In this document: positions 6,564 to 14,400 of the stretch, one piece after another
Numbering within the stretch: position 1 is the first letter of the stretch
How the letters are laid out: every line of letters starts with the position of its first letter
NCBI GenBank assembly: GCA_002296055.1
Contig: DBHE01000205.1
Coordinates: 1 to 14,482, forward strand
Direction of reading: 5' to 3'
DNA length: 14,482 bases
Source of the DNA: Pseudomonadaceae bacterium UBA836
GTDB lineage: Bacteria; Pseudomonadota; Gammaproteobacteria; Pseudomonadales; Pseudomonadaceae
Made by a program: the position numbers and the translations under genes
The notes under the pieces: generated by a model
What the model was told of the DNA's origin: nothing
The model's input: the letters and a program-made list of their open reading frames with translations, nothing else
Database searches by the model: none

Positions 6564-9500
6564 TTATTCCGTCTGTGTGCCGGAGTAACCCAGCACACAC
6601 GCAACAATTCTTTCTTCCCAAGTTTGCCGCAGGGCGATGCCCGAGATCCGCTCGATGATAGTCGAAGCCGGCAACGCCTCAGCGAGTAGCGCCTTGCGAA
6701 TGTCACGCAAGCGGACAATCTGTGAGCGTCGAGCAACCTTGTTCAGATAGCCAAACCATGTAGGCCGCACGAGATCCAACCAGGCGTCCGCCAGCTGCGC
6801 CCAATCGGGGCAGCCTTCTATGTGGTTATGCTTGAGCGTCTGCAACAAACGCTGAATAGCATCAGCCTGACCAGTGCTTTCAATCCACCCCTTGCGGCTT
6901 GCCCAGACTGAAATAACATCCTGCATCTGATCCAGTGCACGCTGTTTACGTTGCGGCAGCAACAGACGCTCCTGCTCAGACAACCTTACGAGGAAGCGCT
7001 CAAGTTGCCGCCCAGCACCATGACTGAGCGGGAGGTCCTTCTGCCCCTGCCCCAAGCGTTGCCGCAGCTGTTCGACAATATCCGGCAAATGCACCAACGG
7101 CTTAGGCTGCTGATCAACGATCAACACCCAGCGAGGCGCCCTTTTGGCCTCTCCGGCCAGACAAACAAATAGCCACGGTTGATCGGACTTCACCAGACTG
7201 ACACGGGACAAGACCGCCAGAGTTTCTTCTCTAACCATGGTGTAGTCCTCTGCCGTCAGCATCGCTCGATCCCCTTCGAGCAGCCCTCGCACCGCTGCGA
7301 ATGCATCCTCAACACCGTCCCAGGGGATAGATGCGCGCTCCTCAAGCTCCTGCTGCTGTTGCTCTGGTGTTATCAGCCGCTCTGGTCCTGAGTTGGCCAG
7401 CAGGGCATCGGGCAGTTGCAAGTTACCGCCAAGCGAAGACTCAACATCCTCTACGCGCGCAATAAACCGCTCATCTGCCTTGAGAGCAAAGGTATCGGCG
7501 TCCCTGGGCCACCAGCATTCGATGCTGTCATGGGGGCTATCCATACGGTCTATGCGACCGACCCGCTGCTCGGCGTAACGCACCACGCTGGGCATATCCA
7601 GATGCACCATTGCCGAGGCGCGCTGCAGGTTAACGCCCTCAGACAAGGCATCGCTGCACAGCGCGATCACCCGCCCCTTCCCACGCTCAGGATCGAGTCG
7701 CGCCTGCAGCGCCTGGTTCTGCCGTTTCTTGCCCCCTACCCCAAGCAAAACCTCGACACGGTTGTCGCCATGCGACCGCGCCATAAGGTACTGAAGATGA
7801 CGTAACGTCAAAGGAAAATGATCGAAGGCAATGACTTGCTCGTGCTGCCGAGCCAGGCCAAGTAACAGCTGGCATTTACGCTGTTCCCTGCCGTCGCTCA
7901 TGCGCTCCAAGCGCATCAGGATATAAGTGTAACGACCTACCTCCGCTTCGCACTCCCGGCGATGTTCCTCCTGGTCTGATAGCCAGTCGGGTAACTCGAT
8001 GCCCAGGCGATTCTCAGGAATACGCCCCTGCAGAGCAGTAATGCGCTCCCGCATATTGCCGGTGGTATCGTCGCCCTCCACTGCAAGATCATGCTGCAGA
8101 TGTAACCGTTGCAATGCCTCGCGCTCACCGAGAATATGCCGGAACAAGGCGAGTCGGGATGAGCGCAAACTGGCCATAACATGATGGCAGGCAAGCCCTT
8201 TGGCGGATTTCAGCCGCATTTGCAGGTAGGCCTCAGCACTCATTCCAGATCGAGCATGGCTCTCGGGCAGGTACAAAGCTTTTTCAAAATGCGTTATGCC
8301 CACCAATGACCGGGCAATTGCCAGGATCTCTCCGGCAAGCTTAATGTCGTTCGCACTTTCATTCAGCTCGTAGACCTGCGAATGATGCTCCGGATATCGG
8401 CAAACTCGGCCGGAAGACAAGCGATATGCGTCCGGTTCAAGATCGACCATGCTGTTGAGCTGTTTCTTGGTGCGACGCACCATGAATCCGGCCAATGCAC
8501 TCTTAAGCGTCGCGAGATCCTCTGGTGCCGCGTCTCTCAACCCGCCTTTCAGACGCGTCAGTCGTTCCAGGCTGGCTAGCACCTGATCATCGAAGTTGTC
8601 CGCACCAAGAATGTCGATCATACGCAGCAGGTCGCTGGCGGATCGATTGAACGGGGTTGCTGTAAACAGCACGACCTGATCAGCCAGGTTATGAACCAAT
8701 TGACGAGAGCGGTTAGACGTCTGGCTCAGGAAATTGTGCGCCTCATCAACCGCCAGGGTTTGTGACCGCACCATTAGGTCGGAGATGACGCTCTCGTCCC
8801 CTGCTCTGGAGTGACTCAATGCGCCATGAGAGCGAATATTGATCTGGAGGAAGCAACGCAGGCTTTCGCGCTCCCAGTTGGCCAATACCAAGGGCGGGCA
8901 CACCATCGCAATCAGGCCTTTATGCCCACGGGATGCTGACCAGATCCGATCATAAACGGCACGCAGTAGATGCACGCCCATTCGGGTCTTGCCCGAGCCA
9001 GTCGCATCCGCGATCAACACGCCTCCCACCGTCTCGATGAGATACAGTGCCTGACCGATACCCTTGCGCTGGGAAGGCCAGAGCGTGACATCTGAGGAAT
9101 GTCCAAGAGACTCCAGATAGCTGGCAGCCCAGTCCCCCTCAAGCAGCTCGGCACAGGCCCGAGCGAGTGCTTCTCGCCAGGTTACACAGCGCAGCAGATT
9201 TTCCAGTAGCGCCAGTAAAGCGTCCTTAGCATCGGTACCATGCTCCCATAGAAACTCAGCGTATTGCCATATCTCGCGGTAACGCCGCGGCTCGTCTTTG
9301 GGGGTAAAGCGGGCGTTGGCCTCATGCTGCGAGTGCAGACCCGGTGCAGTGAAGTTGCTGGAACCCAGGGTAACAGCCACTTGCGTACAGTAGATTTTGG
9401 CATGCACACGAGGCCCCGACCCCGGATAGCGGACTGAAACGAGCCCATTCCGAAGCAACTCAATGCAATGAATCAGTTGTCCGCTCAAGCGCAGGGAGAT

Positions 9501-9818
9501 CCCTCTGCTGAGCCAATAAGAACGTACTTCCTGCTCAAAACTCCTATTGTGCAGGGAAAAATCCTGTGAGCTGCTTGAGGAGGGTTCCGTGCCCAGCAAC
9601 AGTCTGAGCTGACCTGCAGCGTCCCCTCGTTGACTTACCAAGCGTATGAGCTGGTCGAGCCCGCTGTAGCCGGTTACAACTAGTGCATCGCCATCAGCCA
9701 AAAGGTCTGGCATCAGGGTGCGATGAACCTGACGGCCTCCGTGATTAAGCGGCATACGCCCTGGGGGCGGCAACTCAGCATCGCCGGATGGCGACTGATC
9801 AAACAGCGATCCCTGCAT
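6564..9818 (-). CDS. PLD-family nuclease-SNF2 helicase fusion, candidate antiphage protein
   Basis: The 1084-residue protein joins an N-terminal phospholipase D-like domain to a superfamily 2 (SNF2/RapA-like) helicase. The PLD domain (about 30-170) has a single HAKIY...GSSNF motif (His139, Lys141, Gly152-Asn155); the Asp of the classical HxKx4D motif is replaced by Gln146. The helicase shows ADATGSGKT (270-278), DEAH (358-361), TATPFNRS (386-393), SEGVNLQ (726-732) and QRVGRIDR (751-758). The roughly 270 C-terminal residues are not recognised. Such proteins are predicted to translocate on DNA and cleave it, and PLD-helicase proteins are common in defence islands. I place the start at ATG 9818, which has GGAG 7 bases upstream; an in-frame ATG at 9914 adds 32 Gly/Ser/Arg-rich residues without a good ribosome site. 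The gene follows fic in the same direction. It is not HsdR: it lacks the HsdR nuclease domain layout. DrmD-like helicases are relatives, but no other DISARM gene is present. Confidence 0.85.
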   Translation of the reverse strand: MQGSLFDQSPSGDAELPPPGRMPLNHGGRQVHRTLMPDLLADGDALVVTGYSGLDQLIRLVSQRGDAAGQLRLLLGTEPSSSSSQDFSLHNRSFEQEVRSYWLSRGISLRLSGQLIHCIELLRNGLVSVRYPGSGPRVHAKIYCTQVAVTLGSSNFTAPGLHSQHEANARFTPKDEPRRYREIWQYAEFLWEHGTDAKDALLALLENLLRCVTWREALARACAELLEGDWAASYLESLGHSSDVTLWPSQRKGIGQALYLIETVGGVLIADATGSGKTRMGVHLLRAVYDRIWSASRGHKGLIAMVCPPLVLANWERESLRCFLQINIRSHGALSHSRAGDESVISDLMVRSQTLAVDEAHNFLSQTSNRSRQLVHNLADQVVLFTATPFNRSASDLLRMIDILGADNFDDQVLASLERLTRLKGGLRDAAPEDLATLKSALAGFMVRRTKKQLNSMVDLEPDAYRLSSGRVCRYPEHHSQVYELNESANDIKLAGEILAIARSLVGITHFEKALYLPESHARSGMSAEAYLQMRLKSAKGLACHHVMASLRSSRLALFRHILGEREALQRLHLQHDLAVEGDDTTGNMRERITALQGRIPENRLGIELPDWLSDQEEHRRECEAEVGRYTYILMRLERMSDGREQRKCQLLLGLARQHEQVIAFDHFPLTLRHLQYLMARSHGDNRVEVLLGVGGKKRQNQALQARLDPERGKGRVIALCSDALSEGVNLQRASAMVHLDMPSVVRYAEQRVGRIDRMDSPHDSIECWWPRDADTFALKADERFIARVEDVESSLGGNLQLPDALLANSGPERLITPEQQQQELEERASIPWDGVEDAFAAVRGLLEGDRAMLTAEDYTMVREETLAVLSRVSLVKSDQPWLFVCLAGEAKRAPRWVLIVDQQPKPLVHLPDIVEQLRQRLGQGQKDLPLSHGAGRQLERFLVRLSEQERLLLPQRKQRALDQMQDVISVWASRKGWIESTGQADAIQRLLQTLKHNHIEGCPDWAQLADAWLDLVRPTWFGYLNKVARRSQIVRLRDIRKALLAEALPASTIIERISGIALRQTWEERIVACVLGYSGTQTE

Positions 9819-9944
9819 ACTTGTACTCCGCAAGACACCCTCCCCGGCCACACTCCCTTGCGCTCTGCGTAACGCCTTACCCTGAGTATGTGTACCAGAT
9901 CGACCTGATGGCATGACGCAGCCGAGGCCCGCGCTCTGACACTA

Positions 9945-10922
9945 TCAAAGCAGCTTGCGTCGATAACGCTGCGCAGGACTCCGCGGCGACGCGGGGTCAG
10001 TCATTTCGATCAAGCCGGCGGCAAGCGCCGGCTTCAAATACGATTTGCCGAAGCTGTGACGATGAGAGAGATTCAAAAGCTCCATCAATTCACTCGCTTT
10101 CAGTGCAACACCTGGCTGCAGCACCGCCATCAACCGTTCTACTTGGTCGCTTACTTGGTCGCCAGCTACCGCTTCAAGCAACGCTTCGCGCAGAGCCCCC
10201 AGCATGAACAGCACAAACGGGGAGGCTTCGGATACCTTGTCAGCTTCGGCAAGTGCTGCGTAATACTCACCTTGATGTGCCTGGATGACCGTCTCCACCG
10301 GCAGATAAGCCAGCAATGGCTGCCAGCGACTCAGGATTAGCGTCTGCCAGAGTCGCCCCATGCGCCCATTACCGTCCGCAAAGGGATGGATAAATTCGAA
10401 CTCGTAATGAAACACGCAACTGGCTATCAGTGCCGGTAGCTCGGTAGCAGCGAGCCAGGCAAGTAAGTCCTGCATAAGCAAAGCAACCCGGCTGGGCGGT
10501 GGCGCCATGTGCAGCAGTTGCTCGCCGCGATAAATACCTACACCGCCCGCTCGATAGCACCCGGCATCGTCCAGCAACCCATGCATGAGCAGGCGATGTG
10601 CTGTCAGCAGGTGCTCCACCGAGTCGGGTTGCCAACCGGCCATAGCATCGTAAGCCGCAAACGCATTACGTACCTCCTGAATCTCCGCCGGCAACCCGAG
10701 CACTCGCTTGCCATCAAGCACCGCAGTCACCTGCTCAACGCTCAAGGTATTGTTTTCGATGGCAAGAGATGCCTGAATGGTTCGAATCCGATTGCCGCGC
10801 CGAAGCTGCGGGGTAAGGCGGCTCTGCTCCTGTGCGCTCAAACGCCCAACCAGCTCGCTGATCTCGGCCACTAGAGCGAGCATGCGGGGAGTCAGCGTTA
10901 ACGGAGGTTGGTAATCTGGCAC
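9945..10922 (-). CDS. Fic family protein (probable AMP-transferase) with inhibitory helix and C-terminal winged helix
   Basis: This 325-residue protein carries a complete Fic active site, HPFADGNGRMGR (179-190), with the catalytic His179. Upstream, SLAIEN (52-57) fits the (S/T)xxxE(G/N) inhibitory motif, whose Glu56 would block ATP binding, placing it among Fic proteins with an N-terminal self-inhibiting helix. The last 65 residues (about 258-325) form a winged-helix-like domain ending in a basic RYRRKLL. This layout matches the SoFic type, reported as a single-gene antiphage system. Fic enzymes usually transfer AMP from ATP to Ser, Thr or Tyr of a target protein; the target here is unknown. 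The start is GTG at 10922, with GGGAT as a weak ribosome site. It precedes the PLD-helicase gene by 126 bases (30 to the alternative start), so the two are likely co-transcribed. Confidence 0.92.
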   Translation of the reverse strand: MPDYQPPLTLTPRMLALVAEISELVGRLSAQEQSRLTPQLRRGNRIRTIQASLAIENNTLSVEQVTAVLDGKRVLGLPAEIQEVRNAFAAYDAMAGWQPDSVEHLLTAHRLLMHGLLDDAGCYRAGGVGIYRGEQLLHMAPPPSRVALLMQDLLAWLAATELPALIASCVFHYEFEFIHPFADGNGRMGRLWQTLILSRWQPLLAYLPVETVIQAHQGEYYAALAEADKVSEASPFVLFMLGALREALLEAVAGDQVSDQVERLMAVLQPGVALKASELMELLNLSHRHSFGKSYLKPALAAGLIEMTDPASPRSPAQRYRRKLL

Positions 10923-11060
10923 GTATCACATCCCAATTGTCAAAAAGAGCCGTTTCACCGCGGCTGCGCACTGCGTCGCCTGCAGTAAATACTATCCGCT
11001 ACATTCTGGATAGCTAACGCAGCCAGCTCAAGCGTTCAATACGCGCAAGTCAAAGCGACC
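10923..11060. other. Intergenic region upstream of fic, with a small inverted repeat
   Basis: These 138 bases separate the OB-fold gene stop from fic. They contain the inverted repeat CTATCC (10992-10997) and GGATAG (11008-11013), 10 bases apart. On the fic strand a TTGACA (10943-10938) lies near the start, but no -10 box fits at the right spacing. No copy of the 25-base element and no terminator is seen, so fic may have its own weak promoter or be read from upstream. Confidence 0.4.
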
Positions 11061-11636
11061 TCAATCCGCGGGCTTGCAACCCTTGGACATCGGCGTTTTA
11101 GCCACATCACCGCTACCCGTGCACACAAGACTGACACGCATGCCGGCCTGAAGTTTGGCCGCGTAGGACTCATAGCTACGATCCAGCTCGAACTGCGGCT
11201 CCATGAACTGATTCACACCGCCACGGAGCGTCAAATAGGGACGCCCAAGAAAGTTGGTGTTAATCGAGTCGACGACACCCGTAACTTGAAATCGCTTGCC
11301 CTTGAACTGCTGATCCGCCGCCACGGTATTGCGGTCATAGGCCTGTGCCAACTGGCTCGCAGTAACCTGCAACAGCGGTTGGTCCACCGGTGCCGGACGG
11401 GATGCTGCAGGTGCAGCTGTGCTTGTACCAGACCGAGCAACGGAATGGCTATTCGTCTCTGTTTCATGCTGCCCAGCCATCAAAAGCAGAGACAAACCCA
11501 GCCAGATAAAGCCGATCACCCGACTTGTTGTGGAGTGCCCCTTGCGTAACAGGAACCAGCTAAACATCAACGGAAACAGGAAGATCCCCACGCCAAGCCA
11601 GAACCCAACGCTACGTGGCTGCTCCACTACACGCAC
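11061..11636 (-). CDS. Membrane-anchored OB-fold (tRNA_anti-like) protein, probably a frame-shifted continuation of the zinc-ribbon ORF
   Basis: The 191-residue frame has two membrane helices (about 11-30 and 39-54), a Ser/Ala/Pro-rich linker (60-86) and an OB-fold domain of the tRNA_anti-like kind (about 90-190), with the family's AYDRNTVAADQQFKGKRFQV followed by GVVDSI and GRPYLTL. In other bacteria, proteins of this sort begin with a zinc ribbon, then a segment like 'RSIGFWLG.GIF..P..F.WF.LRKG', then the OB fold. Here the zinc ribbon is encoded just upstream in a different frame that ends inside this one. The GTG at 11636 is the first possible start but has no clear ribosome site, so either there is re-initiation after the short ORF or the gene is disrupted. 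The cellular role of this family is unknown to me. It is read in the same direction as fic, 138 bases before it. Confidence 0.6.
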   Translation of the reverse strand: MRVVEQPRSVGFWLGVGIFLFPLMFSWFLLRKGHSTTSRVIGFIWLGLSLLLMAGQHETETNSHSVARSGTSTAAPAASRPAPVDQPLLQVTASQLAQAYDRNTVAADQQFKGKRFQVTGVVDSINTNFLGRPYLTLRGGVNQFMEPQFELDRSYESYAAKLQAGMRVSLVCTGSGDVAKTPMSKGCKPAD

Positions 11637-11740
11637 GCACTCGCGTCAGCGCGCCTGCTAACCGGTGCGCCGCAATTCGGGCAGGCTGCTGCCAGTTCAC
11701 TCACCGTGCTACCGCACTCTCCACATTCGATCAATGCCAT
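11627..11740 (-). CDS. Short zinc-ribbon ORF, likely the N-terminus of the OB-fold protein
   Basis: A 37-codon frame starts at ATG 11740 with AGGGTG about 7 bases upstream, a better ribosome site than that of the following gene. The peptide begins MALIECGECG and contains CPNCGAP, giving two CxxC pairs (Cys6/Cys9 and Cys20/Cys23) typical of a small zinc ribbon. It ends at TAG 11629-11627 in a run of tandem TGCG units on its own strand. Adding one 4-base unit, or any single base, would fuse it to the downstream membrane/OB-fold frame, giving the order zinc ribbon, two membrane helices, OB fold. This points to a frameshift, a switchable repeat or a sequencing error. Confidence 0.6.
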   Translation of the reverse strand: MALIECGECGSTVSELAAACPNCGAPVSRRADASACV

Positions 11741-11818
11741 ATGTTTCACCCTGTTTTCCATAACGAGAAAGCTGCAGCAGGAAGGCTTGCAGCCAAACAG
11801 GAACATATGTAGATTTTC

Positions 11819-11847
11819 TAGACAGATCTATATTGTTTACCTATACA
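11819..11847 (+). promoter_or_regulatory. Promoter of the WYL regulator gene
   Basis: TAGACA (11819-11824) and TATACA (11842-11847) are 17 bases apart and match the sigma-70 boxes at 5 of 6 and 4 of 6 positions. Transcription would begin near 11854, giving a leader of about 23 bases with TAAGGA just before the ATG. The -10 box lies inside the palindrome at 11836-11853, the usual geometry for a self-repressing regulator. On the other strand, TTTACC (11853-11848) with TATAGA 15 bases on could drive the zinc-ribbon/OB-fold gene. Confidence 0.55.
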
Positions 11848-11867
11848 GGTAAAGTTTTCGCACAGGT
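11836..11867 (+). promoter_or_regulatory. Putative WYL-regulator operator in the divergent promoter region
   Basis: TTTACCT (11836-11842), ATAC, AGGTAAA (11847-11853) make a perfect 7-base inverted repeat with a 4-base spacer. A further AGGTAAG follows at 11864, 17 bases after the first AGGTAAA. Positions 11843-11867 match the site upstream of hsdM at 21 of 25 bases. The palindrome covers the -10 box of the WYL gene and a -35-like box for the divergent gene, so a bound dimer would block both. BrxR/CapW-family WYL repressors are known to bind inverted repeats at their own promoters; the assignment to this protein is inferred. Confidence 0.65.
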
Positions 11868-11876
11868 AAGGACACC

Positions 11877-12752
11877 ATGAAACGCAGCAACACCCCTGAA
11901 TCCGTCCGCTGGGATCTTGCCCTTCGCTACCGCCTGATCGAAACGGTTGCCTGGTGGGAAGGTCGGCTGACCACACAGCACTTGATCCAGAGCTTTGGCA
12001 TCAGCCGCCAGCAGGCCTCCAAGGACATCAATACCTACATCACCGAGCATGCCTCGAAGAACCTTGAGTACGACAAGCATCTGAAGGGCTATGTACCAAG
12101 CAAGCGCTTTCAACCACGCTTTATCGACGACAGCGCCAGCGCCTACCTGCATCTGCTGAATCAAAGCCACGACCGGGCGCCACATATCGAGGGGCTGGCA
12201 TTGGCCTATGCGCATACCGAGGTATTGGATGTGCCGGACAGGTCTGTGCGCCCTGAGGTACTGCGGCCGTTGCTGAAGGCCTGTCGTGAAGGTCAGCGCC
12301 TTGAATGTGAGTATGTGTCCTTCACCACGCCCGATGGCGAGACGCGATTGATCGCGCCGCACACACTGGTGTTTACCGGTATGCGCTGGCATGTGCGTGC
12401 CTACTGCGAGAAGAACGGCGATTATCGCGACTTCGTACTGAGTCGCTTCCGTGGCGTGCCTGAGTTGATGGATGATCTCTCAGGCAACACCCGCGAAGCA
12501 GATACTGCCTGGAACACCCAAGTTGCCGTGATCATTGAGCCGGACTCACGCTTGAAGCCGGAACAGCGGGCAATCGTGGAAACGGACTACGGCATGATCG
12601 ACGGACAGCTGGAAATCCAGACCCGAGGCGCATTGGTACAATACGTGTTACAGCGCTACCAGATCGACCCGACCAAGGTTCACGCCAAACCCACTGCCCA
12701 GCAGATTGTGGTCGGTAACCTTGAGCAACTGCAGCAGTGGTTTTACAAGTAA
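11877..12752 (+). CDS. WYL-domain transcriptional regulator, BrxR/CapW-like
   Basis: The 291-residue protein has the length and layout of the defence-island repressors BrxR and CapW. It has an N-terminal winged helix-turn-helix (helix-turn-helix about 29-55, RLTTQHLIQSFGISRQQASK), a WYL domain (about 125-195) and a C-terminal WCX-type domain (about 213-291). The WYL signature is W171-H172-V173 in MRWHVRAYCE, followed by DFVLSRFRG (185-193), so Tyr-Leu is replaced by His-Val. WYL domains are thought to sense a nucleic acid or nucleotide ligand that relieves repression during infection. The ATG at 11877 has TAAGGA 4 bases upstream. Its promoter carries a palindrome shared in part with the hsdM upstream region, which suggests self-repression and control of the R-M operon. 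The next gene follows 14 bases on. Confidence 0.9.
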   Translation: MKRSNTPESVRWDLALRYRLIETVAWWEGRLTTQHLIQSFGISRQQASKDINTYITEHASKNLEYDKHLKGYVPSKRFQPRFIDDSASAYLHLLNQSHDRAPHIEGLALAYAHTEVLDVPDRSVRPEVLRPLLKACREGQRLECEYVSFTTPDGETRLIAPHTLVFTGMRWHVRAYCEKNGDYRDFVLSRFRGVPELMDDLSGNTREADTAWNTQVAVIIEPDSRLKPEQRAIVETDYGMIDGQLEIQTRGALVQYVLQRYQIDPTKVHAKPTAQQIVVGNLEQLQQWFYK

Positions 12753-12766
12753 CCCTAGGATCACCC

Positions 12767-13348
12767 ATGGCAACCCAACCATCGATGTACACCCTGTTTA
12801 TTCAACTGGAACCGCTGCAGATCGAGCCGCCCGTATGGCGTCGAATTCGGGTAACCAGCGATTGCACGCTACGCAAGCTTCACCACTTCATCCAGGCGGC
12901 ATTCGGCTGGCACAGCTGCCACCTGCATGAGTTTCAGGTTGGGCTCAATCGTTACACACCACTGGATCCGGAGTTTGCCGACCTGCAGGACGATGCCCAG
13001 GACGACCGACGCATCAAGATGACAAAAGTGTTCAAGAATGTTGGTCGTGTGCGCTACACCTATGACTTTGGCGATAGCTGGCAACACGTGATTGCACTGG
13101 AAGCACAGAAGCCGAGCAATGCTTCCGGCACCTGGTGCGAGGTACTGGATGGTGCAGGCGCTTGCCCACCGGAGGACGTGGGTGGCGTAACGGGGTATCA
13201 GGACTTCCTGCAGGTGATTGCCCAGCCGGACAGTGAAGAAGGCCAGGAGGCACTGGCTTGGGTGGGCGGTCACTTTGATCCGCGACTATTTGATTGCAGA
13301 GCCGCAAACGCTGCGGTTCAGCGCATTTGCAACAACCTCTGGGGCTAA
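12767..13348 (+). CDS. Plasmid pRiA4b ORF-3 family protein
   Basis: The 193-residue protein matches the pRiA4b ORF-3 / IS1096 TnpR-like family. It shows the N-terminal strand-helix block IQLEPLQIEPPVWRRIRV (12-29), LHHFIQAAFGWHSCHLHEF (38-56), YTYDFGDSWQH (97-107) and CPPEDVGGVTGY (133-144). The family is widespread on plasmids, mobile elements and in genomic islands, and its biochemical role is not established. I take ATG 12767 as the start because AGGA lies 7 bases upstream; the GTG at 12737 would place ten residues inside the WYL gene without a ribosome site. The 14-base gap to the WYL gene implies co-transcription, so its expression is probably controlled by the same repressor. Its stop faces that of the next minus-strand gene, 15 bases away. 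Confidence 0.85.
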   Translation: MATQPSMYTLFIQLEPLQIEPPVWRRIRVTSDCTLRKLHHFIQAAFGWHSCHLHEFQVGLNRYTPLDPEFADLQDDAQDDRRIKMTKVFKNVGRVRYTYDFGDSWQHVIALEAQKPSNASGTWCEVLDGAGACPPEDVGGVTGYQDFLQVIAQPDSEEGQEALAWVGGHFDPRLFDCRAANAAVQRICNNLWG

Positions 13349-13363
13349 GCGGGTAGCTACCGG

Positions 13364-13903
13364 TTACTCCTCCGGCAGCGTCTTGCACAGCGTCATAAAG
13401 AAACGCCCCGGCTGGCCATCCACCATCTCGACATAACCTTCGCGCCGCCCCCGGCACCAACCTGCATCCCAATCAGCCGCAAACCGCCTGAACTCACCCC
13501 CCTCCTCGCACTGCGCAAGAAATTCCTGCCAAGCTGTATTCAGGTGTCCGAATGGCACATCCGGCACCGTGCCAAGCGGATCGAAAACCCGTTCTCGAGC
13601 TTCGATTTCAACCACAGAGAGAGCCTCCTGCAGATGCTGTGAAGTCACCGCGAATTCTGGCATCGGGGCTGCCGGCTTTAACGGTCGATCCACCAGAAGA
13701 AGCAGGAGCAGCATCGGCCAAATCAGGCTACTGATCAGAATCAGGGGTAACCAGCGCCGCTTCGGCGGCTGCCAGTCTGGGTCAAGGGCCTGCGCTGCCA
13801 CCTCGGTTATTGCTGGGGCCTTAGCATAGGCACGCGCGCCACGAACGCTGAACCCAATCCCGACCAGCAAGCCAATGCCGAGATACAAGTAGAGATAGGT
13901 CAA
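13364..13903 (-). CDS. Unrecognised membrane protein with a C-terminal soluble domain
   Basis: I do not recognise this 179-residue protein. It has two membrane helices (about 3-20 and 51-71, the second very leucine-rich) and then a soluble region of about 100 residues with many acidic and aromatic residues and three cysteines (Cys132, Cys150, Cys173). The start is TTG at 13903, overlapping the upstream stop by 4 bases (TTGA); the choice is supported by AGGAGG 7 bases before it. It is the last gene of a minus-strand group of at least three overlapping genes, pointing to a shared function. The topology, with a short loop and a large domain after the second helix, does not identify a role. Confidence 0.7.
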   Translation of the reverse strand: MTYLYLYLGIGLLVGIGFSVRGARAYAKAPAITEVAAQALDPDWQPPKRRWLPLILISSLIWPMLLLLLLVDRPLKPAAPMPEFAVTSQHLQEALSVVEIEARERVFDPLGTVPDVPFGHLNTAWQEFLAQCEEGGEFRRFAADWDAGWCRGRREGYVEMVDGQPGRFFMTLCKTLPEE

Positions 13904-14400
13904 TCGTCAGCCTCCTGCTGCGGGCCTGGCCTGGTAAACACCGTCAGCGCACCCACGCCATATCCCTCTGGAGCATTGGGATTATCTGATACGCCGTTGT
14001 GCTTCTCCATCGAGGCAACAAGCACACCACGCTCAAAGTCGAGCAGCAGATCACGCTCGTAGACACTCGCATAACCAGCATGCACGTACTTCAGCAGTTT
14101 GCCGCGTGGGACCCGGACTCGACCGGAGTACCAATGCGCGAATACCCGCTCCGAATACCCTGGGAACACGGACTCCAATGACGCATCAGTCCCGTCACTC
14201 AGGCAACCCTGGATTGCAATCAAGTAGAGCCTGCCGTCCAGTAGTTCCCAGGTAGCGACATAACCACGAATAAGCGCGGTTGAGCTCGGCTCGAACTCAG
14301 GATACACACCACCCAAGCGAAAGTAGGCACCGAGTGGAGCGTTACACATGGTCAGCCGCTCGCCCTGATAGAAAAGCAGGTCGCCGATCTGCGCAGTCAT
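13900..14400 (-). CDS. Unrecognised soluble protein of 166 residues
   Basis: No signal peptide or membrane segment is visible. The central part is the most distinctive: HWYSGRVRVPRGKLLKYVHA (89-108) followed by GYASVYERDLLLDFERGVLV (109-128), which reads as a series of beta strands. Hypothetical proteins with a 'WYSG.LR.P.G..L.YVH.GY.S.YE.DL' pattern occur in many proteobacteria, but I know of no assigned function. The ATG at 14400 has GGAGG 5 bases upstream and overlaps the preceding stop by one base (TGATG). The following gene begins within its stop codon. The tight packing suggests a co-translated pair, perhaps with the gene cut off at the window edge. Confidence 0.75.
   Translation of the reverse strand: MTAQIGDLLFYQGERLTMCNAPLGAYFRLGGVYPEFEPSSTALIRGYVATWELLDGRLYLIAIQGCLSDGTDASLESVFPGYSERVFAHWYSGRVRVPRGKLLKYVHAGYASVYERDLLLDFERGVLVASMEKHNGVSDNPNAPEGYGVGALTVFTRPGPQQEADD

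Noticed and set aside
6564..9818. PLD-helicase as the missing HsdR subunit
   Set aside because: The N-terminal nuclease is of the PLD type rather than the PD-(D/E)XK type of HsdR, the helicase is SNF2/RapA-like, and the gene is separated from hsdM by 375 bases.
9819..9914. Start of the PLD-helicase at ATG 9914
   Set aside because: The extra 32 residues are low in complexity and lack a ribosome site; GGAG precedes ATG 9818. It is not fully excluded because it would leave a shorter gap after fic.
6564..12752. A BREX, DISARM or CBASS system suggested by the WYL regulator and the helicase
   Set aside because: No BrxC, PglX, PglZ, DrmA/B, cyclase or effector genes of those systems are in the window; only the regulator type is shared.
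13352..13361. GGTAGCTACC palindrome between the convergent stops, as a bidirectional terminator
   Set aside because: It has no loop and no T run on either side, so it cannot form a normal rho-independent terminator.
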